Assembly: GCA_938044045.1 (NCBI GenBank) | Contig: CALIQN010000125.1 | Span: 1 to 10,822, forward strand | DNA from: an uncultured Peptococcaceae bacterium | GTDB taxonomy: Bacteria > Bacillota > Peptococcia > Peptococcales > Peptococcaceae | DNA length: 10,822 nt | Direction: 5' to 3' | Shown here: in pieces, positions 1 to 8,548 of the stretch | Layout of the letters: each line of letters begins with the position of its first letter | Position numbering within the stretch: the stretch's first letter is position 1 | Notes under the pieces: model-generated | Database searches by the model: none | What the model was told of the DNA's origin: nothing | The model's input: only the letters and a program-made list of their open reading frames with translations | Program-made: the position numbers and the translations under genes

Positions 1-1069
1 TGGCTTCACTTAGACCCCTTTTAGGTGTGCCCAATTCAATGCTAATCACTTCATCGCGCAAACTATCCCATTCGATTTCTACAATCTTTGCCTCGACATC
101 CACATCTAATTCTGGAATACCTACTTTGACTACTTCGCAAAGCCTTGGTGACGGAAAAGACAATTTAGGGAATTGCGCGCGGTGTATCTTTTTTAAATCG
201 GTATATTTGAGCCTTAGATTGAGATCAGGCACACCAATATTATTTCTTTTTATATATTGCTCACACGCTCTGCGTAAAGACTCAACACTATCTGCTTTTT
301 CGCTCAAATCAACGACCTTATACAGCTTACGCACAAACTTATTTGCATTTTCAGACAACATAAATTTTTCAGGCAATACAATATAGCTGTCATCTTTCTT
401 TGCAAAAGGCAAAACAGCTGTATAGGTATTTGCTATGCTTTCCTCAAACTCTCCATCGAATAGTTCGCGACCGTATAAGAGTTTTCGCCCTCTATTACCT
501 TCTCGATCTTTGCACAACCTCACTAAAAAATTATCAAAAAAATACTCCCCATTAAAGTGTGTTAAAAGCGAGCCTTCTGAGCCACCTAATGCTTTTCTAA
601 TCGATAGATTGTTGGCAATATCAAATTTAAAAGTGTTGCGCTCTGCCCCAAATCCTTGTGTTTCAAAATCAAACATCAAAAGCTCAACGCTATTCGTTTT
701 TAAAATTTGCATTGCTCCTAGAGCATCTACATTATTACATTCAAGAATAGGCGGGAAAAAAGGAATATCTTCAAGCCTATAGCTGATGTGTTCTGCGCTC
801 ACCTCAATATTACCACTTGTCCCTTTCTTCACCTCTACTATCTGAAAAGCCTGATAATCCCTATCATGACCAGATACACTCGCAATAATATGTCGCATAG
901 GCTTAAGTTCAGAGGCCATGCGACCTTTTGCTGGATAACTCAAATTACAAGTAAACTCCCCATTTCGCTGTTCTATCACAATACACTTATTGCTTTCAGG
1001 TAAAGACCCCAAACCTAAAGATTTCATAGTATTTTTGTAAAGATGTTCCGAGTGTAAAATCGGTATCAT
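1..1069 (-). CDS. Phage tail-tip / minor structural protein (tail endopeptidase-like), N-terminal part, runs off left edge
   Basis: This is an open reading frame of 356 codons that starts at 1069 and continues beyond the window. It resembles the N-terminal region of the siphophage tail-associated 'minor structural protein' / prophage tail endopeptidase family (gp27-like baseplate hub fold), which forms the tail tip below the distal tail protein and often carries a peptidoglycan hydrolase or receptor-binding part further on. Visible family-like motifs are ALGGSEGSLL (residues 160-169) followed by NGEYFFDN (173-180) and a basic RGRKLLYGREL stretch (about 193-203). A beta-rich VGIPELDVDVEAK segment (about 316-328) resembles the end of the gp27-like hub. 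The start codon overlaps the stop of the distal tail gene in an ATGA junction, with AAGGTGG upstream. The C-terminal, host-specific part is outside the window, so enzymatic activity cannot be judged. Confidence 0.85.
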   Translation of the reverse strand, partial: MIPILHSEHLYKNTMKSLGLGSLPESNKCIVIEQRNGEFTCNLSYPAKGRMASELKPMRHIIASVSGHDRDYQAFQIVEVKKGTSGNIEVSAEHISYRLEDIPFFPPILECNNVDALGAMQILKTNSVELLMFDFETQGFGAERNTFKFDIANNLSIRKALGGSEGSLLTHFNGEYFFDNFLVRLCKDREGNRGRKLLYGRELFDGEFEESIANTYTAVLPFAKKDDSYIVLPEKFMLSENANKFVRKLYKVVDLSEKADSVESLRRACEQYIKRNNIGVPDLNLRLKYTDLKKIHRAQFPKLSFPSPRLCEVVKVGIPELDVDVEAKIVEIEWDSLRDEVISIELGTPKRGLSEA

Positions 1070-1815
1070 AACCGCCACCACCTTGGTAATATACTCACAC
1101 TGTGGAGGTCAATCCCTTCCAATTCAAAGTCACCTTTGGGGAATTTCGGAAAGTCCCAAAATTTTGCTAGGCTAAAAACTTCCTCATTTTTATCGTTATA
1201 AACAAGAAGATTTTCACTGTCGATGTAAAGTACATTATTTTTGGAACGTTCAAAAAGGTACGTTTTTTTAACACCATCTTTAATTAATGCTATGCCATAA
1301 TCTCCACCACCTATGTTCTGACCAAGTTTAATGAGTGGGTAGCTCTCACCATCTCCCATGTTTCTTAATTGCAAACTTACCGGATAAATTGAATTTAGCC
1401 ATTTTTCACCACTAAGCAAGAAACGTCTGGGGTCACACAAAAAACTAAGAACAGCCTCACCAAAAACACCTAAACTTGTGTCAATCGTAACCACTTCATT
1501 AGCGACTGCTCTGTATCTTACATCAGTGTCTTTGCTGAAATAAAGATTTTGCACCCCACCATCTGGACGCAACCATCTGCTGATTTTTCTTGCGATTTCT
1601 TCAACGCTCTCTCCTTGTTTCGGTTCGATTGTACAATGGAATTCAAGCTCTATTGGTTCATAGGTTCCATTATCCATGGATAAAAATTGATTGGATCCAG
1701 TCACTTGTTGAGGGTCGTATGTTCTGCGAGGAATAGGGTAAGAGGTGTGCTTTTGAATAAAAAGCCCAAAATCACTACTTCTTTTGCCATTAAAAATAAA
1801 ATACGCTTGTGCCAT
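1066..1815 (-). CDS. Distal tail protein (Dit, Sipho_tail family)
   Basis: The product is 249 residues and fits the Sipho_tail/Dit family, whose hexamer forms the hub joining the tail tube to the tail tip. The N-terminus shows the usual pattern: an aromatic FIFNGKRSSDFGLFI strand region (residues about 6-20), then a PIPRRTYD segment and a VTGSNQFLSMDNGTYEP loop, corresponding to the belt-forming N-terminal domain. The remaining residues form the variable galectin-like C-terminal half. The ATG at 1815 overlaps the tape-measure stop (TGATG); an in-frame TTG one codon upstream is not needed. The gene sits between the tape measure and the tail-tip protein, the canonical siphophage position. Confidence 0.9.
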   Translation of the reverse strand: MAQAYFIFNGKRSSDFGLFIQKHTSYPIPRRTYDPQQVTGSNQFLSMDNGTYEPIELEFHCTIEPKQGESVEEIARKISRWLRPDGGVQNLYFSKDTDVRYRAVANEVVTIDTSLGVFGEAVLSFLCDPRRFLLSGEKWLNSIYPVSLQLRNMGDGESYPLIKLGQNIGGGDYGIALIKDGVKKTYLFERSKNNVLYIDSENLLVYNDKNEEVFSLAKFWDFPKFPKGDFELEGIDLHSVSILPRWWRL

Positions 1816-4800
1816 CAACTCATCGCCCCTCTCAACTTTTTACGATTATAAGATGCCAATTTCTCATCAGTTTTTCGTACAGCATCTGCAGTTTCAGATG
1901 TCACTACTTTTCCAATGTGGACATTGCTGTTATTTGTGATGGTTGTATTACCTTGTTGACCTCTCGAATTACTAAAGAGATTTACCCCAAGCTCCTCGCT
2001 GGCTTTCATCATGGCATTTGCGATTGTACTGCTAACGGCACTTTCAAACTCATGAGCCTTTTTCCTAAAGCCATCTGTGAGCGCCTTAGCGCTCTGCATA
2101 CCCATGTCACCAGCACCTTTTTCTATCGTCTGTAAGTTTTTAATTGCTTTTTGTGTAAAATCACGGTCTAAGGTTTGTAAGTCCTTAGCATAAATATCTT
2201 TTGAGATTTTCTCTGCCAAGCTCCTTTTTTCAGCCATTTTTGACATATAAGTACGCCAGTCCTTATCGGATTGTGCTAAAAGCAACTCACCATAACGGAT
2301 TGCCTCATCAATACCTAAACTTTCGAGCTTTTTAGTAACATCACTGTCTGCTCCTCTAGCCTGCACCTTACTTAATACTTCACCATAGCGCTTTAATTGA
2401 TCAATCTGTTCACTTATCTCTGTCAACTCAAAATGAGACCTTGTCACGCCATCTCCTAAATCCTCTTTAATTTCCTTGACAATCTCCCCATAACTGACAA
2501 GTTTTTCTGCCATGCTCTCACTTTTTTTAGTGACCTCATCAACAGCTTTCTCATAATCATCGACCATCTTATCAAAAGTAGAGGTGAATCGCTTTTCAAA
2601 AATTTTCAAATCTTCAAGTTGTTGCTTTAATAAAGTTTGTTGGTTCTTAAGTCCTTTGGATTGGGCGTTTAAGCTAGCTTTCAAAGCCTTGTTTTTTGTC
2701 TGGCTAGCTTGAGCGCTAACCATTTCTGCTTCTTTTTTTAATTTATCTATTCTCTCTGTAATCTTTTTCTCTTCGCCCACAATGATGTTCTGATATTCCT
2801 TATAAGCCACACCTATATGTGCAATCTTTAATTTGTGCATTTTTTCAGCTCTTTCCAAAAAAGCCTCTTTTTCTGCACTTTCGACACCTTTCATTTGTTT
2901 GGCCATTGCTCTAAACAAAGCTAATCCTGTGTCATTTGCGGAACGGATCACATTCGCTTTATTTGACTCTAAATTTTTAGCAAACAAAGAGCCATTTAAT
3001 GCGCCTAATGCCGAGAAAGCTTTTAATGTTGGCCTAAACCCTACCAAACTAGCTTGACTAAGTGCTTTTGATGATTCCACTACAACAGCTTTGGACTTAT
3101 CAATCCCTATTGCTAAGCCTTTACCTATCATTTTACCGACTTGATCACGAAAGACACGAGATGGTGATTTAATGCCAAGCTTACCCTTTACCCAACTTAT
3201 TGCGCTATCTACAACACCACCAAGCGCTTCTAAAACAGCACCGCCTGCGTTTCGTATCCCACTTGCAATACCTCGTACAATGTCGCCACCAATGCTAATA
3301 ACCCTATTAACAGCAGAGCGTAACACATTAAAAGCGGCTTGCATAACAGACTCGACACCACTACGAATAAAGCCGATTGCATTTCTTATCCCATTTGCAA
3401 CTTTTGAAATAAATAAATGCCCAGTACTTACCCCTTCGCCAAAAAATGACTTTATCGCATTGATTATGCCCTGACCTATACTCTTAGCAATACCAACAAT
3501 TGTACTAAGTAGGCTCCTCATCCCCGAACCTATTTTTAAAATGAGAGATTTTCCTAAAGCGACAAAGTTAAACCCGGTAAAGACATTGACTATCGCCATA
3601 ATAATTGCCGGTATATTCGCAATCAGTGTCGGAATAGCTTGAATTAAACCTTTCCCAAGCGTGATGATGATTTCTAGCCCAGCTTTCAAAAAATCAGGAA
3701 TTTTGCTGTATATAGCACTAAAAAACGCATTAATAATGCGTGGGGCATTTTCGATGAATGTTGGCAGCCCATCTGCTATACCTTGGGCTAAACCTTTCAA
3801 GAGATTGAGCCCTGCATCAATAAAAGCAGGCAGCCCCTCAATTATCTTGTCGGCTATGCCAATAATGGACGTCAATATATTAGGTACAAGGCTAGAGGCG
3901 TTCTCAGCCACACCGTTAACAAATCCAGTAATAAGCTCCAATCCTGCACCAAACCAATTAGGCGCACTATTGAGTATGCCAGTCAATAAAGTATCTGTTG
4001 CCTTCCCCACATTAGCGCCGATATTACCCGCATTAGCCTCTAATCCTTGACCTAGAGCATCGATAAAAGAAACCCCTAACGCCATAATATCTGGTAATTT
4101 TTCAGTAAAACTATTAATTGCCTCGGGAATAATTTCCCCTAAGGCACTAGCAAATCCTGTAAAACCTCCAGAGCTGAAACCCTCTTCTAACTTCGCCATA
4201 AAGCCATCCACTTCCACCAAGGCCTCATGAAATGCCGGCTTTAAAGCATCGCCCATTTGGATTGCAAGCACAGTAACCCTATTTTTTAAGCCGTCTATAA
4301 TCACCGCAGAGGTTTGCAATCTTGCATTAAATTCATTATTGAGTGCTGTATTTTTTGCCCAAGCCTCTCCCGCTAACCCGACAGCTTTCGCCAATTCAGT
4401 ATGCGCTCCAGACAATCTTGCCAAAGTATCAATTTCTACCACCGAGCTAATGCCTAATTCTTTCAAGGTCGCATTGACGTCACCACCTGACTGTTTTACT
4501 CTATCCAGCCCCTCAACTACCTTTGTCATAGCTTGAGCGGGTGCACTCTGCCAGGCTTGGGAAAATTCACTAGCACTCATGCCTGCTAAAGAGGCAAAAC
4601 CTTCCAAATGTTTTCCACTACTTAATACTTCAGTATTAATCTTGCTCCAAACCCTCGACATGCTCGAGCCCCCAGCCTCGGCATTAATACCCACAGAAGA
4701 CATAGCCGCTGAAAAAGCCAAGATATCCGACTCAGACATTTTCACCAAAGAGCCTGTCCCAGCGAGTCGCAGTGCCATTTCTGTGATTTCGGATTCGGTT

Positions 4801-5339
4801 GTGGCAAAATTATTCCCCAAGCTGACAATAGTAGAGCCTAAACGGTCAAAATTCTCCTGGCTAGTGCCAGTAATATTCGCCAGTCTCGCCATTGCCACAG
4901 CAGCATCTTCAGTGGAGAGGTTTGTTGCTGTACCCATCTTGACGACTGTTTCTGTAAACTTTTCTAAGTTTTTGGTTTCTATCCCTAACTGTCCCGCAAC
5001 CTCCATCACTGCTGCCAATTCGTCGGGCTTAACTACTTTAAGGGTCTTGCTCATTTCAAGTATAGAATTTCTCAGATCGGAAAATTCTTCTTCTGTAGCA
5101 TCAACGGTCTTTTTTACACCAGCAAAGGCACTTTCAAAGCTAATAGAGGCGTCCATAACTTTTTTAGCACCTGCAACAACTGTTGTCGTTATGGCTAAGC
5201 CCAAACCTGCCAGAGCACCAGCCAAACTTTTAGCAACGCCCAAGCCCCCTGACTTTGCGCCACTCTTAAGCTTGTTTAATCCTTGTGTAAAACCCTTAGA
5301 ATCTATTTTTGTATCGAATATTAAACTACCATCTGCCAT
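1815..5339 (-). CDS. Phage tail tape measure protein (TP901 type)
   Basis: This is the longest gene of the window (1174 residues), as expected for the protein that fills the tail tube, sets tail length and is ejected with the DNA. A short N-terminal segment with an alanine/glycine-rich hydrophobic stretch (about 30-58) is followed by the TP901 core domain (about 65-310, including SFESAFAGVKKTVDATEEEF and QLGIETKNL). A long hydrophobic, potentially membrane-active region follows (about 400-700). The GIKSPSRVF motif near residue 720 is common in this family. A coiled-coil region with many Lys/Glu/Gln lies at about 835-945. The start at 5339 is preceded by GGAGGTG at good spacing. By the usual rule of roughly 1.5 angstrom per residue the tail would be about 175 nm long (inference). 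It follows the chaperone pair, the standard order. Confidence 0.95.
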   Translation of the reverse strand: MADGSLIFDTKIDSKGFTQGLNKLKSGAKSGGLGVAKSLAGALAGLGLAITTTVVAGAKKVMDASISFESAFAGVKKTVDATEEEFSDLRNSILEMSKTLKVVKPDELAAVMEVAGQLGIETKNLEKFTETVVKMGTATNLSTEDAAVAMARLANITGTSQENFDRLGSTIVSLGNNFATTESEITEMALRLAGTGSLVKMSESDILAFSAAMSSVGINAEAGGSSMSRVWSKINTEVLSSGKHLEGFASLAGMSASEFSQAWQSAPAQAMTKVVEGLDRVKQSGGDVNATLKELGISSVVEIDTLARLSGAHTELAKAVGLAGEAWAKNTALNNEFNARLQTSAVIIDGLKNRVTVLAIQMGDALKPAFHEALVEVDGFMAKLEEGFSSGGFTGFASALGEIIPEAINSFTEKLPDIMALGVSFIDALGQGLEANAGNIGANVGKATDTLLTGILNSAPNWFGAGLELITGFVNGVAENASSLVPNILTSIIGIADKIIEGLPAFIDAGLNLLKGLAQGIADGLPTFIENAPRIINAFFSAIYSKIPDFLKAGLEIIITLGKGLIQAIPTLIANIPAIIMAIVNVFTGFNFVALGKSLILKIGSGMRSLLSTIVGIAKSIGQGIINAIKSFFGEGVSTGHLFISKVANGIRNAIGFIRSGVESVMQAAFNVLRSAVNRVISIGGDIVRGIASGIRNAGGAVLEALGGVVDSAISWVKGKLGIKSPSRVFRDQVGKMIGKGLAIGIDKSKAVVVESSKALSQASLVGFRPTLKAFSALGALNGSLFAKNLESNKANVIRSANDTGLALFRAMAKQMKGVESAEKEAFLERAEKMHKLKIAHIGVAYKEYQNIIVGEEKKITERIDKLKKEAEMVSAQASQTKNKALKASLNAQSKGLKNQQTLLKQQLEDLKIFEKRFTSTFDKMVDDYEKAVDEVTKKSESMAEKLVSYGEIVKEIKEDLGDGVTRSHFELTEISEQIDQLKRYGEVLSKVQARGADSDVTKKLESLGIDEAIRYGELLLAQSDKDWRTYMSKMAEKRSLAEKISKDIYAKDLQTLDRDFTQKAIKNLQTIEKGAGDMGMQSAKALTDGFRKKAHEFESAVSSTIANAMMKASEELGVNLFSNSRGQQGNTTITNNSNVHIGKVVTSETADAVRKTDEKLASYNRKKLRGAMS

Positions 5340-5355
5340 AATTCCACCTCCTTAC

Positions 5356-5931
5356 CTATTGCCAAAAAGCATCTGCAAAGTCACTTTCCTTCTCGTCATT
5401 CGTACGCATATCTGGGAGTGCATATAATCTTTTTAACTTAACGTATCGCTTACGTTCTTCCTTAGGTACTTGACTAATATTAATCGCTCGTATGCGCATA
5501 ACCTCTGCCATTTTTGTTTTCTCAGATAAGCTTAAAAATAGCGCCCTGAATTGAAACCAATGCAAATCCTCATTTACCAAATCAATGCCATATTGTTCCA
5601 AAAAAGCCGCATAAATCAGCCCATCATCGTGAATAAAAGAATAAATCGCCTTTGTTTTTCTGGATCCTGTTTTCCCAGTATCCTCCTCATTGTCACCACC
5701 TCGATAAAACCACAATATGTACTTAATAGCGTCTTGATATAAGCTAGGCTCAAGATATTGTTCTCCAAAAAACAATTTCAAAACGATGTAAATCCTATCT
5801 TCTGATCTTAAACCTTTATCCTGCATAATCTGCTCAAATTGTATGACGGCTCTAAAGCTTGAATTAAATTGATACAACAATCCCCCTAGGTTTACCGCAC
5901 TAGGGGGATGTTGTGTGAATAGATTAAACAT
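5356..5931 (-). CDS. Gp15-family phage protein (downstream tail assembly chaperone partner)
   Basis: The 191-residue product matches the pattern of the Phage_Gp15 family: FRAVIQFEQIM near the N-terminus (26-36), a WFQFRALFLSLSEKT block (125-139), a conserved Arg-rich MRIRAINI (145-152) and KEERKRYVKLKRLYALP (157-173). The family is found between the first tail chaperone and the tape measure, where lambda has its gpGT extension, so a role in tape-measure chaperoning and tail assembly is inferred. The ATG at 5931 overlaps the end of the preceding gene by 8 nt and has only a weak Shine-Dalgarno sequence, so translation is probably coupled to the upstream gene. Codons 7-19 form a strong RNA hairpin, described separately. 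The frame is +1 relative to the upstream chaperone. Confidence 0.85.
   Translation of the reverse strand: MFNLFTQHPPSAVNLGGLLYQFNSSFRAVIQFEQIMQDKGLRSEDRIYIVLKLFFGEQYLEPSLYQDAIKYILWFYRGGDNEEDTGKTGSRKTKAIYSFIHDDGLIYAAFLEQYGIDLVNEDLHWFQFRALFLSLSEKTKMAEVMRIRAINISQVPKEERKRYVKLKRLYALPDMRTNDEKESDFADAFWQ
5875..5913 (-). promoter_or_regulatory. Strong RNA hairpin at the start of the Gp15 coding region
   Basis: In the mRNA (minus strand) the arms CAACATCCCCCTAG and CTAGGGGGATTGTTG pair over 14 bp with one bulged base, around a 10-nt loop. The structure spans codons 7-19 of the Gp15 gene. It begins 10 nt after the stop codon of the overlapping chaperone gene and 18 nt after the Gp15 start codon begins. 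The arms are seen directly; a role in translational coupling or recoding is inference. Confidence 0.6.
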
Positions 5932-6295
5932 CTTTCAAAAACTCATATTTATTTTTTAGATTGGTGATGTATCCCTTACCTCTTTTTTGTACCTCATCCG
6001 CTAGATAGGCTATTAGCTGAAGTAAAGTGTAGGTATTGCAAGGAATGCTTTTGAAAATCGTATCAAAGCACCCATCACCAAGCAATTTATCCACACAAGT
6101 TTTTGTGCTTGCTTTTAAATCATCCACAAGTGTCTCGTTTTCACCACCAGGATCTATCTTTGAAAAAGTAGCCCCTAAGGTTCCAATCTCACGCTCAGCG
6201 TCCTCCAAAGTTATTCCAGGTAATGTTGTGTAAGACACGCCTTCAATCATTAACGTTAATGTGCCTGTATCAAATACTAGCCCTTTGTTTTCCAT
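5924..6295 (-). CDS. Tail assembly chaperone (gpG-like)
   Basis: A 123-residue protein lies directly after the major tail protein and before Gp15 and the tape measure, the place of the gpG-type chaperone that binds the tape measure during tail assembly. It is acidic in its middle part, has no membrane segment and contains an alpha-helical stretch (TYTLLQLIAYLADEVQKRGK, about residues 88-107) and a basic C-terminus. The start is supported by AAGGAGAG 8 nt upstream. The last codons overlap the Gp15 start (ATGTTTAA). Assignment rests mainly on position, length and the family-like pattern, so the exact family name is less certain than for its neighbours. Confidence 0.75.
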   Translation of the reverse strand: MENKGLVFDTGTLTLMIEGVSYTTLPGITLEDAEREIGTLGATFSKIDPGGENETLVDDLKASTKTCVDKLLGDGCFDTIFKSIPCNTYTLLQLIAYLADEVQKRGKGYITNLKNKYEFLKDV

Positions 6296-6315
6296 AGACT
6301 ACTCTCCTTTTTCAT

Positions 6316-6810
6316 TTAAATAGATGGTGTCGCCTGAAAAGCAGTAACGGCCATCTTAGATTCATCAAGGGTAGCATTTCCTTTAGTGGCGTCTCCTTGA
6401 GCTTTAAACGTCCCACTATAAGTATAGGCATCAGTGCTATCGCCTTCACCATCTGGGATGACTGCATATTTTCGACTGATTGCCTTGAAACTATTACCAG
6501 AAGCAGCACTTGTAAAATCGACAGTAACAATTTCAACTACAGCCGCTGCCCCAATAAGCTCATCATCAAAAATCTTAGCAATTGTCGCATGAACCTCATC
6601 ATTGAGATGGTAGTCAAAAGCAAAACCAATTTCTGCACTTACCCCAACAATATCTGTGCGCTCTGACTTCTCATCAACATAACGCCTTGAATACTCCTGC
6701 GCATTTTGAGATTTACTCATATCAGTGAAGCCTTGCATGCGTAGCCATTTATCACTGACCTTCAGATAATTAACTTTTTCGTATCTTCCAACAATTCTTT
6801 TTTCAGCCAT
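6316..6810 (-). CDS. Major tail protein (tail tube)
   Basis: The 164-residue product is beta-rich with many Thr/Ser/Gly residues and the MAEKRIVGRYEKV...YLKV start common in tail tube proteins of phages from Gram-positive hosts. It would polymerise as rings around the tape measure to make the tail tube. Typical features are SKSQNAQEYSRRYVDEKSE (about 33-51), the acidic DYHLNDEVHATIAKIFDDE region (about 66-84) and a Gly/Thr-rich C-terminal half. AGGAGTG is correctly spaced from the ATG. It lies between the tail terminator and the tail chaperones, as in other siphophages. Confidence 0.9.
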   Translation of the reverse strand: MAEKRIVGRYEKVNYLKVSDKWLRMQGFTDMSKSQNAQEYSRRYVDEKSERTDIVGVSAEIGFAFDYHLNDEVHATIAKIFDDELIGAAAVVEIVTVDFTSAASGNSFKAISRKYAVIPDGEGDSTDAYTYSGTFKAQGDATKGNATLDESKMAVTAFQATPSI

Positions 6811-6820
6811 GATTTCACTC

Positions 6821-7246
6821 CTAATCTACACAATATAATAGTTGTAACTGAATTTGATAATTTCCACTTGAGCCCTCGCTATACATCAAATAGCCGTTAC
6901 TCATACACTCCAGTCTAAAAGCACCTTGTACACTTGGATAGATTTTAGCTCTGTTATTTTCTTCTATCCATTCTGCAAGGCGCATATAAAAGTCGATATT
7001 CTTAGTATTTTCATCGCTATCGGCATCAAAAAAAGCACAACTTTGAAAAGCAAAAACTATCTTTTTTATCCCTCCGCCATCGACATATCGCTTATACCAC
7101 AGTTCTGCCGGTAGCACGGTCAAGGTATAGCTGGGTCTAGTCTCTCCAGTATTTTCGCTCAACATATCCACTTTAATAATCTCGCCCTCTACATCTAAAA
7201 AAGGGCAAGTTTTAAAATACATTTTTAAAGCATCGATTTCGGTCAT
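6821..7246 (-). CDS. Minor capsid / tail terminator protein (Minor_capsid_3 type)
   Basis: The product is 141 residues from the ATG at 7246. This start is preceded by CGGAGG at suitable spacing and overlaps the previous stop in a TAATG junction; a longer in-frame reading from 7294 would overlap the preceding gene and lacks such a site. The sequence pattern (LKMYFKTCPFL, then VLPAELWYKRYVDGG, then an FQSCAFFDADSDENTKNIDFYMRLAEWIEENN stretch given here only by position, about residues 64-95) is that of the phage tail terminator / minor capsid protein family (PF12691-like). Such a protein caps the finished tail tube and joins it to the head. Position before the major tail protein agrees with this. 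Confidence 0.8.
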   Translation of the reverse strand: MTEIDALKMYFKTCPFLDVEGEIIKVDMLSENTGETRPSYTLTVLPAELWYKRYVDGGGIKKIVFAFQSCAFFDADSDENTKNIDFYMRLAEWIEENNRAKIYPSVQGAFRLECMSNGYLMYSEGSSGNYQIQLQLLYCVD

Positions 7247-7581
7247 TATCTTCCTCCGGAAATCTTCCTTGCGCCTGCTAAAATCTCTTTCCAATGTTTG
7301 TCTTTCATTCGTTCAAACCAACGATTACCCCTCTCCGGCGCCCCACTAAAATTTGCGTTCTTGTAATACCACCGTCTGGCATAAGGCGTGGACTGTTTTA
7401 AAGTTCCAGATCCAATCACGCTTTGGATGGTTGCACTTTTGATCAAGGCACCTGTGTCAAGAGGAGTATAGCGTGCCATCAACCTCAAACACTCACTATC
7501 AACATAGCGTTGCCCCTTTCCACCTTTATCGATACCACGCTTTTTTATCAATACAGGAGGAGATTTTAGAATTAACCTCAT
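7246..7581 (-). CDS. Minor capsid protein (Minor_capsid_2 type)
   Basis: This 111-residue basic protein carries the family-like blocks YTPLDTGALIKSA (about residues 39-51), TPYARRWYYKN (65-75) and a RGNRWFERMKDKHWKEILAG segment (84-103). These are typical of the PF11114-type minor capsid proteins, which are related to HK97 gp10-like neck or head-closure components. The ATG at 7581 overlaps the upstream stop (TGATG) and has GGAGG seven bases before it; the in-frame TTG just upstream is not required. It probably acts at the head-tail joint. Confidence 0.88.
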   Translation of the reverse strand: MRLILKSPPVLIKKRGIDKGGKGQRYVDSECLRLMARYTPLDTGALIKSATIQSVIGSGTLKQSTPYARRWYYKNANFSGAPERGNRWFERMKDKHWKEILAGARKISGGR

Positions 7582-7925
7582 CAAGACACCTCCAACCTAA
7601 TATAATCAAAACCGATTGCGCTTTTATGCCTAGAGTACCCTGTCACTTTAAATGTCTCCCCAACTCGTCTAATGATTTCCCCTTGATTGTCCCATTCCAG
7701 TGCAGGAATGCCTATCAAACCATCCATCGCCTCTTTTTGCGACAATACAAAACCTTTTAGGTAAACCACACCTTTTACAGTGTCATTCTTGCCCTCATTA
7801 TTCTGCTTTACTACTACATGACAAGGGAATAATCTTGCCTGTGTCTTTGGGTACATGTATCTGTTATGGGGATCGTCAAGCACTCTTGGGCAAAACTCAA
7901 CCTCATCTCTTGTCCATAAGCGCAT
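7581..7925 (-). CDS. Minor capsid protein (Minor_capsid_1 type, head closure)
   Basis: A 114-residue protein whose TFKVTGYSRHKSAIGFDYIRLEV end and central VVYLKGFVLSQKEAMDG region resemble the PF10665-type minor capsid proteins found between the head-tail connector and the next minor capsid protein in many siphophages of Gram-positive bacteria. A head-closure (stopper) role is inferred from order. The start overlaps the preceding stop (TAATG) and has GAGGGGTGAG upstream. No unusual features were seen. Confidence 0.82.
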   Translation of the reverse strand: MRLWTRDEVEFCPRVLDDPHNRYMYPKTQARLFPCHVVVKQNNEGKNDTVKGVVYLKGFVLSQKEAMDGLIGIPALEWDNQGEIIRRVGETFKVTGYSRHKSAIGFDYIRLEVS

Positions 7926-8302
7926 TATCTCACCCCTCTGTAGAGTAGATCCGTGTGCGCTAATGCTCTAAGTATGATTGATTTAAACGCTTCCCTTTTC
8001 TCCCTCTCAAAGGTTTTTTTATCGGTTGAGGTAAAACTGATACTATGGTCGCCTAAAGTCTCACTAGCTACCCCTACCAATCTTTCTTTGTCTGAAAAGA
8101 ACCACAGCTCCCCAACCAAATCAATTACAAGATCTACAAGGTATTGAGGTTTGAACGTGTTTGATACAGCTTCAAAATCAACACGATGAAATGTATAAAA
8201 ACTAATCTCGTCACACGCCTGTCTGGTAAAACGCTTCGCTTCATCTAGAGTCATCTTATCTTTGTAATGGGTGTGGACGGTCTTAGCTAGAGCATCATAC
8301 AT
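7925..8302 (-). CDS. Putative head-tail connector protein
   Basis: From the ATG at 8302 the product has 125 residues, a mainly alpha-helical protein (MTLDEAKRFTRQACDEISFY, then LVDLVIDLVGELWFF) in the place where head-tail connector (adaptor) proteins are encoded, straight after the major capsid region. The function comes from position and predicted helical character, not from a recognised motif. The chosen start overlaps the previous gene by 8 nt and has AAGGTG nine bases upstream. The frame stays open to an ATG at 8353, which would add 17 residues but overlap the preceding gene by 59 nt; another ATG exists at 8311. Confidence 0.72.
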   Translation of the reverse strand: MYDALAKTVHTHYKDKMTLDEAKRFTRQACDEISFYTFHRVDFEAVSNTFKPQYLVDLVIDLVGELWFFSDKERLVGVASETLGDHSISFTSTDKKTFEREKREAFKSIILRALAHTDLLYRGVR

Positions 8303-8525
8303 CTTCACCATCACCTTGGTCGCCTTGATTTGTAGAGTTTCCTTTTGTTCCACTCTCAGCCTTGTCTTTTTCGGTCACAATCTTAGTGATTTGTGTCTCA
8401 ATGGCAACACCAGAGTGAATCAATTCATTAGCTCGCTCTGTATCCGTGTATTCCAATAAGGTTCCTGCATAGACGTCAGTACCTCTTTCTTTATCTTTAA
8501 AATAACAAGTCGTTAAAAGTAACAT
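8295..8525 (-). CDS. Small head-region protein of unknown function
   Basis: The product is 76 residues from the ATG at 8525, which has AGGGGAG five bases upstream; the in-frame ATG at 8543 lies before that site and is unlikely to be used. The first half (LLLTTCYFKDKERGTDVYAG, then ELIHSGVAIE) looks like a small beta-containing domain. The last third is Lys/Glu/Gly/Gln-rich and probably disordered. Similar small proteins follow the capsid gene in many phages of Gram-positive bacteria, and I do not know their function. It is the first gene behind the post-capsid terminator, so its expression depends on readthrough or on a promoter not recognised here. Confidence 0.7.
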   Translation of the reverse strand: MLLLTTCYFKDKERGTDVYAGTLLEYTDTERANELIHSGVAIETQITKIVTEKDKAESGTKGNSTNQGDQGDGEDV

Positions 8526-8548
8526 GATTTCTCCCCTTTCCAAAATAA

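Noticed and set aside
27..1003. Three plus-strand ORFs at the left edge
   Set aside because: The minus strand has one uninterrupted 356-codon frame over this region with recognisable tail-tip protein motifs, so these are shadows.
4579..5427. Plus-strand ORF of 282 codons opposite the tape measure gene
   Set aside because: It is an antisense shadow of a clearly real coding region, Ser/Pro/Ala-rich from reverse reading of the gene, without a ribosome-binding site.
5936..5955. GTTTTTGAAAG near the end of the chaperone gene as a -1 slippery site
   Set aside because: It does not fit X XXY YYZ in the reading frame, and a -1 shift would not enter the Gp15 frame, which is +1.
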